64,000 bases of DNA from Hygrophila difformis (taxonomy: Eukaryota; Streptophyta; Magnoliopsida; Lamiales; Acanthaceae): the NCBI GenBank assembly GCA_030278955.1, contig JAOANR010000002.1, forward strand, positions 21,066,057 to 21,130,056, given 5' to 3'. The notes beneath the pieces are model-generated. The model was not told where the DNA came from and did not search any database. It saw only the letters and a list, made by a program, of their open reading frames with translations. A program made the position numbers and the translations under genes. Below, one piece after another: positions 33,591 through 44,449 of the stretch (its first letter is position 1; each line of letters opens with the position of its first letter).

Positions 33591-36333
33591 TGTAACACCC
33601 CGGATTTGGTAACCCAGGCCGAGGTGTCACCGCCGCATCCCCCTAGCAAGACACGGATTCCCGAGCTCGCTAAGGAGGTGCAAGGCTTATGGGTATGCAA
33701 AGTTTTAAAAACACTCAACAATGAATCCGGAATTTAATAATACTTTAATCAAGTACGATAGTAAAAATCATCATGCATGGATAAGGTAAATGCTGCGGAA
33801 AAGTAATCACGACCAACACAGCCAAAACCTCGGGTTAAACAGACCCGGTAAACAGTAATACGGTGCAGAAAGCGAAAATGTTCATAAATAAATCCCCCCC
33901 CCCCCCAAGTGTATGCGTCACTCGACATACTCTGTAAAAGAAAAATGACAACGGTTGTCAGTATAAAAATATACTGAGTAAGTTAATTCCTAACCAAAAA
34001 ATAAAAGGGGTTACATGTGTTTAAACTAAAGATTTCGCTTACCGTACGTGAATTTAAAAATACATAATTTATTAGCAACGGAAAAACATGATTAAAGGAC
34101 TTAATTTTAAAAGCAAAATTTAAGATGCATAAATTTTAAATACATAATTAAAGACATGATAAGCACGATTTAAGCATAATGGAACACTCACACAAGTCTT
34201 TTACATTTTATCCCGTAGACTAAGAAGAGGACACCATACCGGGAGATCACTAACGAGGCAATCTCAACATAGGACCACTAACGAGGCAGTCCAAACAATG
34301 GGAGACCACTAACGAGGCAGTCTCAAAAAGATAGTAGGACCACTAACGAGGCGATCCAAAAAGATAGTAGGACCACTAACGAGGCGATCCAAAAATACAG
34401 CGCGCGAGATCACTAACGAGGCAATCTCAGATAGTAAGGAGACCACTAACGAGGCAGTCTCAAAGATAATGATAGCATGAAGATCGGCTCAGCCTAGTGA
34501 ACGGGATTTTTCGAAAGTTCGTATTTCAAAGTTATCAAATGATCGATATCGCGTTTTCATAGTTCGGGTTTTCTCAAGTTCGAAAAATCCTATTCGAGGC
34601 AGTTTACGCCTTTCTTAATTAAAAATTCGTCTTTACACCAAAAATTCTGAAATTTTTACAGTAGTTCAAAAACACACACACAAACAACTTTCATGTTTTA
34701 AGTTTGTGGAAATAAGGTTCCGAAGTGAGTCGAAATTCGAGTTCATTGCAAAGAATAATTTCTGTCTTAAAAACGGGTTCCGTCACAGCTTCGTGCAACG
34801 CCGATTAAAAATTCATTTCAAAACCAATCGATGTGAAATTTTTACAGTAACTACAAAACACATTAAGAAACAACTTTCATGTTTTAAGAATTTGGAAATA
34901 ATGAATTCTTGGTACTCAAAAATCGACCACAACTCTCTGCATACTCGCGGGTTCCGAATAGGTTTTAAAACAGTTCTGAAAATTTGACCGATTGACATAT
35001 CAAATGAACACCAAAATCCATGAAATTTTATATGCATAATCTAGACACAATTAACTACAACTTTTGTTAAGGAATACAAGTTGAATCATTCGAAAAATGG
35101 GTGAAAAACATGCTACAAATCGAATATGGAAAACTGTCACAGTTTAAAAACGTTCGGGTTGTCACAGAAAGTTTACGGCGTGATTTGGGATAGCAAAACT
35201 TAGTCTCAACGGCTGAAATTTGGACGCAAGATAGATAAAGGTGTTAGGAATAACTTTTATGTTGAAAAGTTTTCGGTTTGAATTCCCGAAGGTCGAGTTT
35301 TAGGCGAGTCTTTGAAATTGGACGAAAATAGGGTTTTTGAAAACCGATTTTTGTTACAAGCCTATATCTCGAGTTTTAAACAACAAACAACCACGAAAAT
35401 TTGTGAGTAAGGTTTTAACTTACTTAGTTAGAGAATAGGGTCGCTGGATTGGGTTTCCGGACGTCCTAGGGTCACGACGAACGGCCAACTTCTCCGATCG
35501 CTTTTTGTTCGTTTTCCGACGGGAAATCGTAGTAAGGAAAAAGGGTTAGAATATGAGTTTCTGAGATATATGGACGAATTAAAACTTTGTACAATAGCTT
35601 ACCAAGAGTCTAGAGGGCAGGGCTTGGTTTCTTTCGCCTTGCCGTCGCCGGAATACTCGCCGGAAAGTGAGTTCGGAGAGGTTTTGACTTGGAGAGGAAT
35701 ATTGGAGGTGTTTAGGGTTAGGTTTTCTGAGAATTATGGGGAGGGGGCGCCCAAATCTGATCTTATGCCCTTCCCCATTGTTGTGATCGACTTGCCACCG
35801 ATTGAGGTCGGATTTTTGGCAAGAAAATCGCCATAGAAGAAAAGTTTACACCTCCTGCACCTCTGGCGCGCTGGTGACGCGCACATAGGCCTTTGTCCGC
35901 GCGGAGCACGCGTGGACTGCCCTGGAGTCGCGACACCTCCGTCCGCGCGGTGGCCGCGCGGCGGCGCGCGGAGGGCGCGGGCCGGCCGGACCGGCCGGTT
36001 CGGCGGTCCGCGTGTTCTGTCGGGTCTTTCCTTGCTTTCCCCTATCGGTTTTCTACCCTCTACGTGTTAGCTCGATTCCTTGGGTCGTCTCCGGTTCGGA
36101 ATCTTTACCTTCAACTTGTTACGAGCTCGGCTTATCGCTCGTAACATTTTCGTGTCCTAATTAGTCTAGTCTAAATTGGTTCCAACTCCTCCTATCGTCC
36201 TTGTGATCTATTTTGTGATTTATTTCGTGACTGAGCTTAGAAATTAGTTCCAAGCTTCCTACGTACCCTGTGAAGGGATCAAGTCATGACGTAATTCAAA
36301 ACAATTTGAATTTGTTTTTCCTCGGGTGTTACA
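33591..36333 (-). repeat. Element D LTR (3' in element orientation)
   Basis: Minus strand landmarks: a GC-rich block (35875-36010), donor GTAAGTTAA (plus 35415-35423), hairpin array 34243-34462, TTAACTTAC (plus 33978-33986), hairpin TCAGTATA/TATACTGA and acceptor AG at 33932-33933. A C homopolymer lies near 33893-33906. On the minus strand the LTR begins with sequence that in A, B, F and G belongs to the 3' untranslated region. Confidence 0.92.
34243..34462 (-). repeat. Covarying hairpin array in D LTR
   Basis: Seven units share CACTAACGAGGCA. Flanks pair: GAGAT/ATCTC, GGAC/GTCC, GAGAC/GTCTC, GGAC/GATCC (imperfect, two units), GAGAT/ATCTC and GAGAC/GTCTC. The unpaired centre is constant while the stem changes on both sides together. 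Confidence 0.92.
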
Positions 36334-36830
36334 TCCTCCCCCCCTTAAAAATACAGTTATGTCCCCATAACTGTGGTCGGGTCGTCTTGGAAGAGGGTAG
36401 GGTAACGTTGCCTCATGTCGGCTTCCAATTCCCAGGTCGCCGTTTCTTTCTCGTGGTTGGACCACAGGACCTTGACCATCCTTACAGATTTATTCCTTGT
36501 CACCCTTTCCTTGTAGTCGAGTATTTGCACCGGGGTTTCTTCATAGGTCAAGTCATCATCCAATTCGATTACGTCCGGTTGGAGTACATGCGACGTGTCG
36601 GGCCCATACTTCTTCAGTTGGGGGTCGTGGAGCTCGTTATGGATATGAGCAAACTGTGGTGGGGACGTTAGTTAATAAGCGGTTTTCTATTCCCTACGGA
36701 ATTTCTTATGGTCCCTATGTATTTACGTCCCGAGGGTTTCCTGTAGTCCTGCGAAAGGAGGACGTGAGGCAATTCTGCTGTCCTTGCTAGGAATAATGCC
36801 TGGAGATGCTCCATGTCGTTGTATTTCACT
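36334..36830 (-). pseudogene. Element D: polypurine tract and remnant of pol C-terminus (chromodomain)
   Basis: After the polypurine tract, the minus strand carries the end of a Tekay-like pol: DDLTYEETPVQILDYKERV, VKVLWSNHEKETATWELE and the last codons VMGT before the stop at about 36357. Upstream, QLKKYGPDTSHVLQPDV and a degraded GPYKI region can be followed to about 36830, where pol similarity stops. It is a relic of the parent element; gag, RT and most of integrase are gone. Confidence 0.85.
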
Positions 36831-36834
36831 GTCA

Positions 36835-37720
36835 ATGTATGCCCGGGTTCAGTGAGGAGCGTATAGCAAAAGAGATTGAGCAGAACAGGAAAAATAAAAC
36901 TCCCTCCGGGTCCCGCGCGGTGGCCGCGCGGTATGGGGCCTCAGCGCGCGGCTGCCCCTGCTCGAGAAAATAGGGCTCGCGCTCCGCGTGAGCCACTTCC
37001 CCCATTTTCCATTCGAGAACACACCCCCCCAATTCTCTCTAAATCCGGCGAGTTACCTTCCTATTTGCTTGATTTCGACTTCAATTTCACTCATCGAGGT
37101 ACGATTCTACTAAACCCACTTACCAATTTCAACCTTTATGTTTTGAATGACTTGATTTGTGAAGAGATTTAGGAAATTAGGGTTTGTGTACAAAAATTGG
37201 GGGTTTGTGACTTTTAGGCTTGATTTGTGCAAATTAGCAAGTGTACGTGGCAATTGTTGTTACTCTTGTTGTCTTGCCTATGTTTATGTTATAATGTGTT
37301 TATGTTTTTGGCAAATTCTTGTTGAATTCGGATCCTTAGAAAGGCTATGAAGTTTTTGATGTTTGGTTGTTATTGGGGTGTGATTATTAGTCCGTTCCCC
37401 TGTTGTTTGGTGCTGTAGGATATGCTGTGTTGGTATCAGAATGATTGTTTCATTTTGTGGGCAATTTCCGTGTGTTGTTAGTAACTTAGGTTTTGGTTTA
37501 TTGCGTACATAACGTGTTCGACGAAATACCACAAAGGGTTTGGGCACTAGTTTGAGAATATCCTTTGTCTAGATTACCTCCTGGTTGGTCTTAGCCAACG
37601 GTAGGATTTGTTGTTCTTACGGTATATTCGCGTTGGAAGTGTATATTGATGCCCTTTACGTATTTTCGCTTGACTTTTGTGTGGGACTTAGTCTTATAAT
37701 CAGTATTTGGTAACTTGCAG
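36835..37720 (+). other. 5' leader and putative intron of the D cargo gene
   Basis: The region between pol remnant and ORF holds a GC-rich leader (36900-36990, including GCGCGGTGGCCGCGCGG) and a donor-like TCGAG|GTACGATTC at 37097-37098. An AT-rich stretch ends in the acceptor TAACTTGCAG at 37720, shortly before the ORF start. I infer a 5' intron of about 620 bp on the plus strand; this is unproven. Confidence 0.45.
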
Positions 37721-37757
37721 GATGTTGCTCTTTTTGTGGGTCGTTTTGGCGTCTCTC

Positions 37758-39041
37758 ATGTGTCCTCCGAGGACTAGGAGATGAGTTGCTGATGAGGCTG
37801 GCCCCAGTCATGCCGCTCCGGCGATGCCTGATTTCGACGAGAGCGAGTCAGAGGAGGACGAGGAGCAGCGGGGCCCGCGACTCAGGGGTCTCCCGGACGA
37901 GGTGCGTCCTCACCGGCACGACAGGTTACGGTTTAGGACGAGGGCTGCCCAGGACTTTTATTTCGACGAGCTTCGTCGAAACAGGGCTTACGTCCCTGAG
38001 AGAGGCATATATCCTCTTCATATGGGCGATGACAGGGTCAGTGCAGTCTTGGAGCATCTGCAGTGGACCGGTCTGGCACGTCACCCCGAGGGCGTCGCCT
38101 CCGGTTATCTGGCTATGGAGGTTATTGCCAACATTGGCGGTCTCGGGGAGGGTGACGACCTATCCCGGGCATGGGTCCGTGGTCGCTATCTCGACTTCAG
38201 TGCTCGGGCGATCAATGTCTATTTTGGCTTGCCCGACGATGGCGTATTTCGCCCACAGCCTGAGGGACGTGTTCTTGCTCCTGCGTGGAACACCTTATGC
38301 ACCATAGTGCCTCCTCAGCTCGAGCACAGTCATGAGCTTCGTTTGACGACGATGGACTCCCCTTGGCGAGAGCTTGCTCAGCTGTGGTTAGGGCGCGTCC
38401 GGCCGATCACTGGGAGCCACATTGTCCTGGATCACGTCTACGAGACCATTTGCTTTATCGCGCGAGACAGTAGGGTGAATGTAGGAGCTTGCATCGAGGA
38501 CAACTTGCGGGGTATGCGGAGAGGACGAGGGAGTAGGGTGATTACCCATGTTCACCTCATCTGTGGGTTGTGCGCGGCGCAGGGGATTCGCACTACACCG
38601 GAGACAGACCCGTGCGACCTAGCACCGGGCCATTGCTACCGTATCCCGACTTATGCTGACCGGCGTAGCGCCTTACGTCGTGGGGCTCCCCGTGCTGTAC
38701 TTCGCCCGCAGCCTGATGACGGCGGCCTGATCCTTGTTGTACCACCGGAGCAGCCACCCCCTCCTCCAGTAGTTCCACCTCCTGCTGTGGCACCTCAGGG
38801 GCAGGAGATGACTCAGATGCTGCAGATGATGCAGGAGATGCGGGTCAGTATGGACGCCGGGTTTGCAGCTGGGCAGGCTCGTTATGACGCCCTCGACGCT
38901 AGGTTGGACTTCTACCAGACCCGTATGGACTCGTTTGCTACGAGGCAGGCTCAGCAGCAGGCCACCATGTCCGACATGTACGCCTATGTGCGGAAGATGG
39001 ACGACTACATGCGCCGGCAGTTCCCGCCTCCCGATCAGTGA
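37758..39041 (+). CDS. Antisense cargo ORF of element D, plant-transposon-domain-like protein
   Basis: The frame runs from ATG 37758 (MCPPRTRR, then TGA at 37782-37784) or from the next ATG 37824 to the stop at 39039-39041, 405 codons from 37824. An acidic start (ESESEEDEE) is followed by a domain like the 'putative plant transposon protein' family: YLDFSARAINVYFGLP near residue 125, AWNTLC, LAQLWLGRVRPITGSHIVLD and THVHLICGLCAAQGI. Then come a Pro-rich linker (PPEQPPPPPVVPP) and a Met/Gln-rich coiled-coil tail. Codon use is GC-rich, unlike the AT-rich surroundings. It runs opposite to element D, as the antisense ORFs reported in some plant gypsy lineages do. Function is unknown. The upstream TGA may force the internal start. 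Confidence 0.75.
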
Positions 39042-39502
39042 TGTCTCCTTTTGGTCTCGTGTTTTCGTTTTGGTTTTGCATTAGACGTACTTTGTTTAGT
39101 TTCCTCCTTATGAGGACGTTGCTGTTGTCTGGGATTTGTGATTTATATTTTCGTCATGTTATTGCTTAGTTATGGGTTTGACATGTGTTAGTAGTCTATC
39201 GCTGCTTAGATACATGGTTCAATTGTTCCGCCTATTTTATGGTTTGAGATTTTCTAGATTTACTGTTACCTTCCTATCGTATCTATATGTGTGTGGGTTG
39301 CCCAACAATACTTGCGCCGTTGCTTGACTAAACCGCTACGAGGAACTTAGATTAACTAGTGTGATAAGATATACGGGGTGGAGTTTACATGTTAAATAAA
39401 TAGCTGCTTGCAAGGGGAAAATTTTATTGAATGAAGATTAGTCTTTTGATATGTATCAATTTATTGGGGTTTGTTTGTAGAGGTTGCTAGAACTCAGGTG
39501 AA

Positions 39503-39533
<31 letters not shown>

Positions 39534-39735
39534 TTATTTTATTATTATTATTTTTTTTTTTTTGGGTCTAGGGTTGTATGTTCCTCCCTTGATCATGGTA
39601 GTTAAAGAATTAAATAGAATGTATGGAAAAAAATAGGCTTGTATTTTTATTATTCAAGAAATAAAATTTGGGTTACAAGCATTCGAAACGGAAATAGCAA
39701 TGGTGCATCAGTATGGATCTCTAAGTCTAGAGTGA
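39042..39735 (+). other. 3' flank of the D cargo gene, AT-rich
   Basis: No gene. An (ATTT)n and T-rich tract lies at 39500-39563. This is probably the 3' untranslated region of the cargo gene, up to its meeting with ORF0 on the other strand. Confidence 0.5.
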
Positions 39736-40113
39736 CTAGGCAGGTACATCCTCGATGGGATCGTCCTCGTCGCTGGATAAGTCAATGGGAATGGGTGTCC
39801 CCACCGGGCTCGGGCTCGGGGGAAATATGTCAGCCTCTAGGCCCAGCAGCTCAGCTCCTAAGTGTCCTATTTGCATCATCAGTTCGTTATCCTTGTTTTG
39901 GAGTGTGATCACTTGGGTTTGGAGTTCGGCGACTTGGGCCTTGAGTTGGGTTATTTCCTGATGGTCAGCTTCCCTAAGATGTCTCAGGTAGTCCACGTTA
40001 CTCTCTAGATGCCCCACTCAAGCCTTGAAGTGATTGATATGCTGTTGGGACTCGAGGTATGCGTTGGTCAGTTTCATCATCAGATTGGTCATGTTTGCAT
40101 TGGGCTCGGCCAT
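39736..40113 (-). pseudogene. Pre-gag ORF0 of element D (one internal stop)
   Basis: About 125 codons from ATG 40113 (MAEPNANMTNLMMKL), with a TGA at 40018-40020. A heptad-like helix (QEITQLKAQVAELQTQVITL) is followed by a Pro/Ser linker and the acidic tail SSDEDDPIEDVPA. E has the same start pattern (MAAPNANM), coiled coil and tail at 60645-61171, and G has the tail at 18552-18610. It lies just inside the primer site, before where gag would be. Confidence 0.7.
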
Positions 40114-40498
40114 CTAATGTCAACAAGGGAGGTTAGAGTTAGACATATTTCAGGCAAGGTTAAGATATGCAGAAATTTAAATCTATATGAAATTTGCATA
40201 TGCAACATGCAAGTGCAAGTCCCCCCCTTTTCCCCATTTAAAAATGCAATCTATCCATTTATTTGAAATAAATCTACTTCATGGGTAAGGATAGAAGTTG
40301 GGCCTCTATAGTGGGCCAAAAATTTAATATTTCTTTGGCTAAGATTTTGGGCTAATAATGAATTTTTGGACTAAACAAAAATAGTGGTCTGTAAAAGTAA
40401 TATACTTAAAAATATCACTAGGGTTTTAAAATATTGGTATCAAAATAATTACAATAATAATATTACTAATAATAATAATAGCTTCAAAATAAAATTCC

Positions 40499-40514
40499 GG
40501 GCTCTGATACCAAC
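40499..40514 (-). promoter_or_regulatory. Primer binding site of element D
   Basis: Plus-strand GGGCTCTGATACCAAC, i.e. minus GTTGGTATCAGAGCCC, lies two bases inside the LTR edge. It is complementary to the 3' end of initiator Met-tRNA. Confidence 0.88.
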
Positions 40515-40515
40515 T

Positions 40516-43269
40516 TGTAACACCCCGGATTTGGTAACCCAGGCCGAGGTGTCACCGCCGCATCCCCCTAGCAAGACACGGATTCCCGAGCTCGCTAAGG
40601 AGGTGCAAGGCTTATGGGTATGCAAAGTTTTAAAAACACTCAACAATGAATCCGGAATTTAATAATACTTTAATCAAGTACGATAGTAAAAATCATCATG
40701 CATGGATAAGGTAAATGCAGCGGAAAAGTAATCACGGCCAACACGGCCAAAACCTCGGGTTAAACAGACCCGGTAAACAGTAATACGGTGTAGAAAGCGA
40801 AAATGTTCATAAATAAATCCCCCCCCCCCCCAAGTGTATGCGTCACTCGACATACTCTGTAAAAGAAAAATGACAACGGTTGTCAGTATAAAAATATACT
40901 GAGTAAGTTAATTCCTAACCAACAAATAAAAGGGGTTACATGTGTTTAAACTAAAGATTTCGCTTACCGTACGTGAATTTAAAAATACATAATTTATTAG
41001 CAGCGGAAAAACATGATTAAAGGACTTAATTTTAAAAGCGTAATTTAAAGCATAATTTAAGATGCATAAATTTTAAATACATAATTAAAGACATGATAAG
41101 CACGATTTAAGCATAATGGAACACTCACACAAGTCTTTTACATTTTATCCCGTAGACTAAGAAGAGGACACCATACCAGGAGATCACTAACGAGGCAATC
41201 TCAACATAGGACCACTAACGAGGCAGTCCAAACAATGGGAGACCACTAACGAGGCAGTCTCAAAAAGATAGTAGGACCACTAACGAGGCGATCCAAAAAG
41301 ATAGTAGGACCACTAACGAGGCGATCCAAAAATACAGCGCGCGAGATCACTAACGAGGCAATCTCAGATAGTAAGGAGACCACTAACGAGGCAGTCTCAA
41401 AGATAATGATAGCATGAAGATCGGCTCAGCCTAGTGAACGGGATTTTTCGAAAGTTCGTATTTCAAAGTTATCAAATGATCGATATCGCGTTTTCATAGT
41501 TCGGGTTTTCTCAAGTTCGAAAAATCCTATTCGAGGCAGTTTACGCCTTTCTTAATTAAAAATTCGTCTTTACACCAAAAATTCTGAAATTTTTACAGTA
41601 GTTCAAAAACACACACACGAACAACTTTCATGTTTTAAGTTTGCGGAAATAAAGTTCCGAAGTGAGTCGAAATTCGAGTTCATTGCAAAGAATAATTTTT
41701 GTCTTAAAAACTGGTTCCGTCACAGCTTCGTGCAACGCCGATTAAAAATTCATTTCAAAACCAATCGATGCGAAATTTTTACAGTAACTACAAAACACAT
41801 TAAGGAACAACTTTCATGTTTTAAGAATTTGGAAATAATGAATTCTTGGTACTCAAAAATCGACCACAACTCACTGCATACTCGCGGGTTCCGAATAGGT
41901 TTTAAAACAGTTCTGAAAATTCGACCGATTGACATATCAAATGAACACCAAAATACGTGAAATTTTATATGCATAATCTACACAATTATCTATAACTTTT
42001 GTTAAGGAATTCAAAGTTGAATCATTCGAAAAATGGGTGAAAAACATGCATCAAATCGAATATGGAAAACTGTCACAGTTTAAAAACGTTCGGGTTGTCA
42101 CAGAAAGCTTACGGCGTGATTTGGGATAGCAAAACTTAATGTCAACGGCTGAAATTTGGACACAAGATAGATAAAGGTGTTAGGAACAACTTTTATGTTG
42201 AAAAGTTTTCGGTTTGAATTCCCGAAGGTCGAGTTTTAGGCGAGTCTTTGAAATTGGACGAAAATAGGGTTTTTGAAAACCGATTTTTGTTACAAGCCTA
42301 TATCTCGAGTTTTAAACAACAAACAACCACGAAAATTTGTGAGTAAGGTTTTAACTTACTTAGTTAGAGAATAGGGTCGCTGGATTGGGTTTCCGGACGT
42401 CCTAGGGTCACGACGAACGGCCAACTTCTCCGATCGCTTTTTGTTCGTTTTCCGACGGGAAATCGTAGTAAGGAAAAAGGGTTAGAATATGAGTTTCTGA
42501 GATATATGGACGAATTAAAACTTTGTACAATAGCTTACCAAGAGTCTAGAGGGCAGGGCTTGGTTCCTTTCGCCTTGCCGTCGCCGGAATACTCGCCGGA
42601 AAGTGAGTTCGGAGAGGTTTTGACTTGGAGAGGAATATTGGAGGTGTTTAGGGTTAGGTTTTCTGAGAATTATGGGGAGGCGACGCCCAAATCTGATCTT
42701 ATGCCCTTCCCCATTGTTGTGATCGACTTGCCACCGATTGAGGTCGGATTTTTGGCAAGAAAATCGCCATAGAAGGAAAGTTTGCACCTCCTGCACCTCT
42801 GGCGCGCTGGTGACGCGCACATAGGCCTTTGTCCGCGCGGAGCACGCGTGGACTGCCCTGGAGTCGCGACACCTCCGTCCGCGCGGTGGCCGCGCGGCGG
42901 CGCGCGGAGGGCGCGGGCCGGCCGGACCGGCCGGTTTGGCGGTCCGCGTGTTCTGTCGGGTCTTTCCTTGCTTTCCCCTATCGGTTTTCTACCCTCTACG
43001 TGTTAGCTCGATTCCTTGGGTCGTCTCCGGTTCGGAATCTTTACCTTCAACTTGTTACGAGCTCAGCTTATCGCTCGTAACATTTCCGTGTCCTAATTAG
43101 TCTAGTCTAAATTGGTTCCAACTCCTCCTATCGTCCTTGTGATCTATTTTGTGATTTATTTCGTGACTGAGCTTAGAAATTAGTTCCAAGCTGCCTACGT
43201 ACCCTGTGAAGGGATCAAGTCATGACGTAGTTCAAAACAATTTGAATTTGTTTTTCCTCGGGTGTTACA
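40516..43269 (-). repeat. Element D LTR (5' in element orientation)
   Basis: 2754 bp, nearly identical to 33591-36333. It has the same seven-unit hairpin array (41180-41400) and the same putative splice sites. One visible difference is about 17 extra bases near 41040 (a TAATTTAAAGC repeat). Confidence 0.92.
41180..41400 (-). repeat. Covarying hairpin array in second D LTR
   Basis: The same seven units as 34243-34462, with the same pairing of flanks. Confidence 0.9.
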
Positions 43270-43449
43270 CCATCGGTGTTGGGTTTCCGTGTAACCATTT
43301 ATTCGATTAAATTGTCTTCGGCTTCCCGGGTTCTCGGAATTTTGTTTCCTTTTTAATTTAAATTCCATTTCTCATTTCCTCTACATTTATTTCTTTATTT
43401 ATTGTATTTATTTTATTTATTTTATGTTTGAAAATTTCCGGGTATTACA

Positions 43450-44316
43450 GTCTACCCTCCTTAAGAATCAACTTCGTCCTCGAAGTTGTGTTTCGGCTCT
43501 TCTCGTGCCAAAGTCTTTTTGTTGTTTTATTATTTTGCGACTGAACTTAGAATTAAAACTTCTAAGCTGCCTACGTACCCTGTGAAGGGATCAAGCCATA
43601 ACGTAGTTCAAAACAATTTGAATTTGTTTGTTTACGATTTAGGATACATCTTATCGAATCGAACTCCGAAAATGAATTATTACGGGGTATCACATCCTCT
43701 CTCCCTTAGGACTTCAGTTATTTCCCCATAACTGCCTATACTTAAGCACGCGAAAATGAGTTTCTAATCTAGGGCACGTTAGAAGTCGGAAAAATTTGAA
43801 AGAGAGATCGGTAAAGGGAGATAATATATGTGGGCACGCTAATTGTAAGTGATCGAGATCTTAGACTAAGGCAAGATCAGTCTCTAGTGAGCGTTTCTAA
43901 TTCGATGTCAAGCCTCTAAGTTATCTAGGTGTAGCAAGAGATCTAAGTTAGAATATATCTCTTCTAAGTTCTCTACATAAAAGAGATGCAATATGCAAAT
44001 GCGAATGATGATTTCCCCCCAAAAATAATTTATGCACTATATATATATTTTTCCCATGGGTTTTAAAATAAAAATTTCTCCATGGAAATAATACTTTAAC
44101 ATTTAAAATATTAGTCAAAATATGAATAATAGTTTAAAAATATAATGGTTTAAAAATAATAGCTTGAAAATATCTGGGCTCTGATACCACTTTGGTATCA
44201 GATATTTTCTTTAAAATAAATAGTTTTAAAATATTTCGGGCTCTGATACCACCTTGGTATCAGATATTTTCTTTAAAATAAATAGTTTTAAAATATTCTG
44301 GGCTCTGATACCAACT
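43450..44316 (-). other. Element B interior 2, with tripled primer site
   Basis: Collinear with 30307-31174, including the 62-bp repeats with GGGCTCTGATACCA at 44176-44189, 44238-44251 and 44300-44313. No gene. Confidence 0.88.
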
Positions 44317-44449
44317 TGTAACACCCCGGTTTTTGTTTCCTTTTTAATTTAAATTCCATTTCTCATTTCCTCTACATTTATTTCTTTATTTATTGTATTT
44401 ATTTTATTTATTGTATTTATTTTATGTTGGAAAATTTCCGGGTATTACA
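44317..44449 (-). repeat. Element B LTR3, internally deleted
   Basis: Only the two ends of the LTR remain (133 bp). TGTAACACCCCGGTTTTTG joins directly to TTTCCTTTTTAATT, with TTTTG shared by both sides of the deletion. About 2.5 kb is lost. Confidence 0.88.

Larger units (their letters stand above)
33591..43269 (-). mobile_element. Element D: non-autonomous gypsy element with an antisense cargo gene
   Basis: LTRs of 2743 and 2754 bp (TGTAACACCCCGG...GGGTGTTACA on the plus strand) flank a 4.2-kb interior. The target duplication is CCATC. The element is minus: primer site at about 40501-40514 and polypurine tract TTAAGGGGGGGAGGA at 36334-36348. The interior has ORF0 next to the primer site and a remnant of the pol end next to the polypurine tract. 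Between them, where gag-pol belongs, is a gene on the opposite strand. The LTRs differ by small changes only, so it is a fairly recent insertion. Confidence 0.92.
31175..43449 (-). repeat. Element B LTR2, split by element D (31175-33590 and 43270-43449)
   Basis: Collinear with LTR1. It has five hairpin units (31840-31982) where LTR1 has six. Element D is inserted with duplication CCATC at 33586-33590 and 43270-43274. The LTR ends TATTACA at 43449, followed by the polypurine tract of interior 2. Confidence 0.9.
27680..44449 (-). mobile_element. Element B: tandem LTR-INT-LTR-INT-LTR non-autonomous gypsy array
   Basis: One insertion bounded by GTTGC at 27675-27679 and 44450-44454 contains LTR1, interior 1, LTR2 (split by D), interior 2 and a mostly deleted LTR3. 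All are in minus orientation (TGTAACACC...TATTACA on the plus strand). Neither interior codes for anything; each keeps the end of pol, the 3' untranslated region and the primer site. A shared middle LTR with only outer target duplications points to recombination between LTRs of two copies rather than two insertions. B splits cargo ORF a of element C. Confidence 0.9.

Noticed and set aside
33893..33906. C homopolymer as an assembly error
   Set aside because: A similar run occurs in the second D LTR (about 40820-40832), so it belongs to the LTR; only its exact length is doubtful.
34243..34462. CRISPR-like array (repeat with spacers)
   Set aside because: Repeats are short, spacers are similar to each other and irregular, the same array recurs in every LTR copy, and the DNA is plant.
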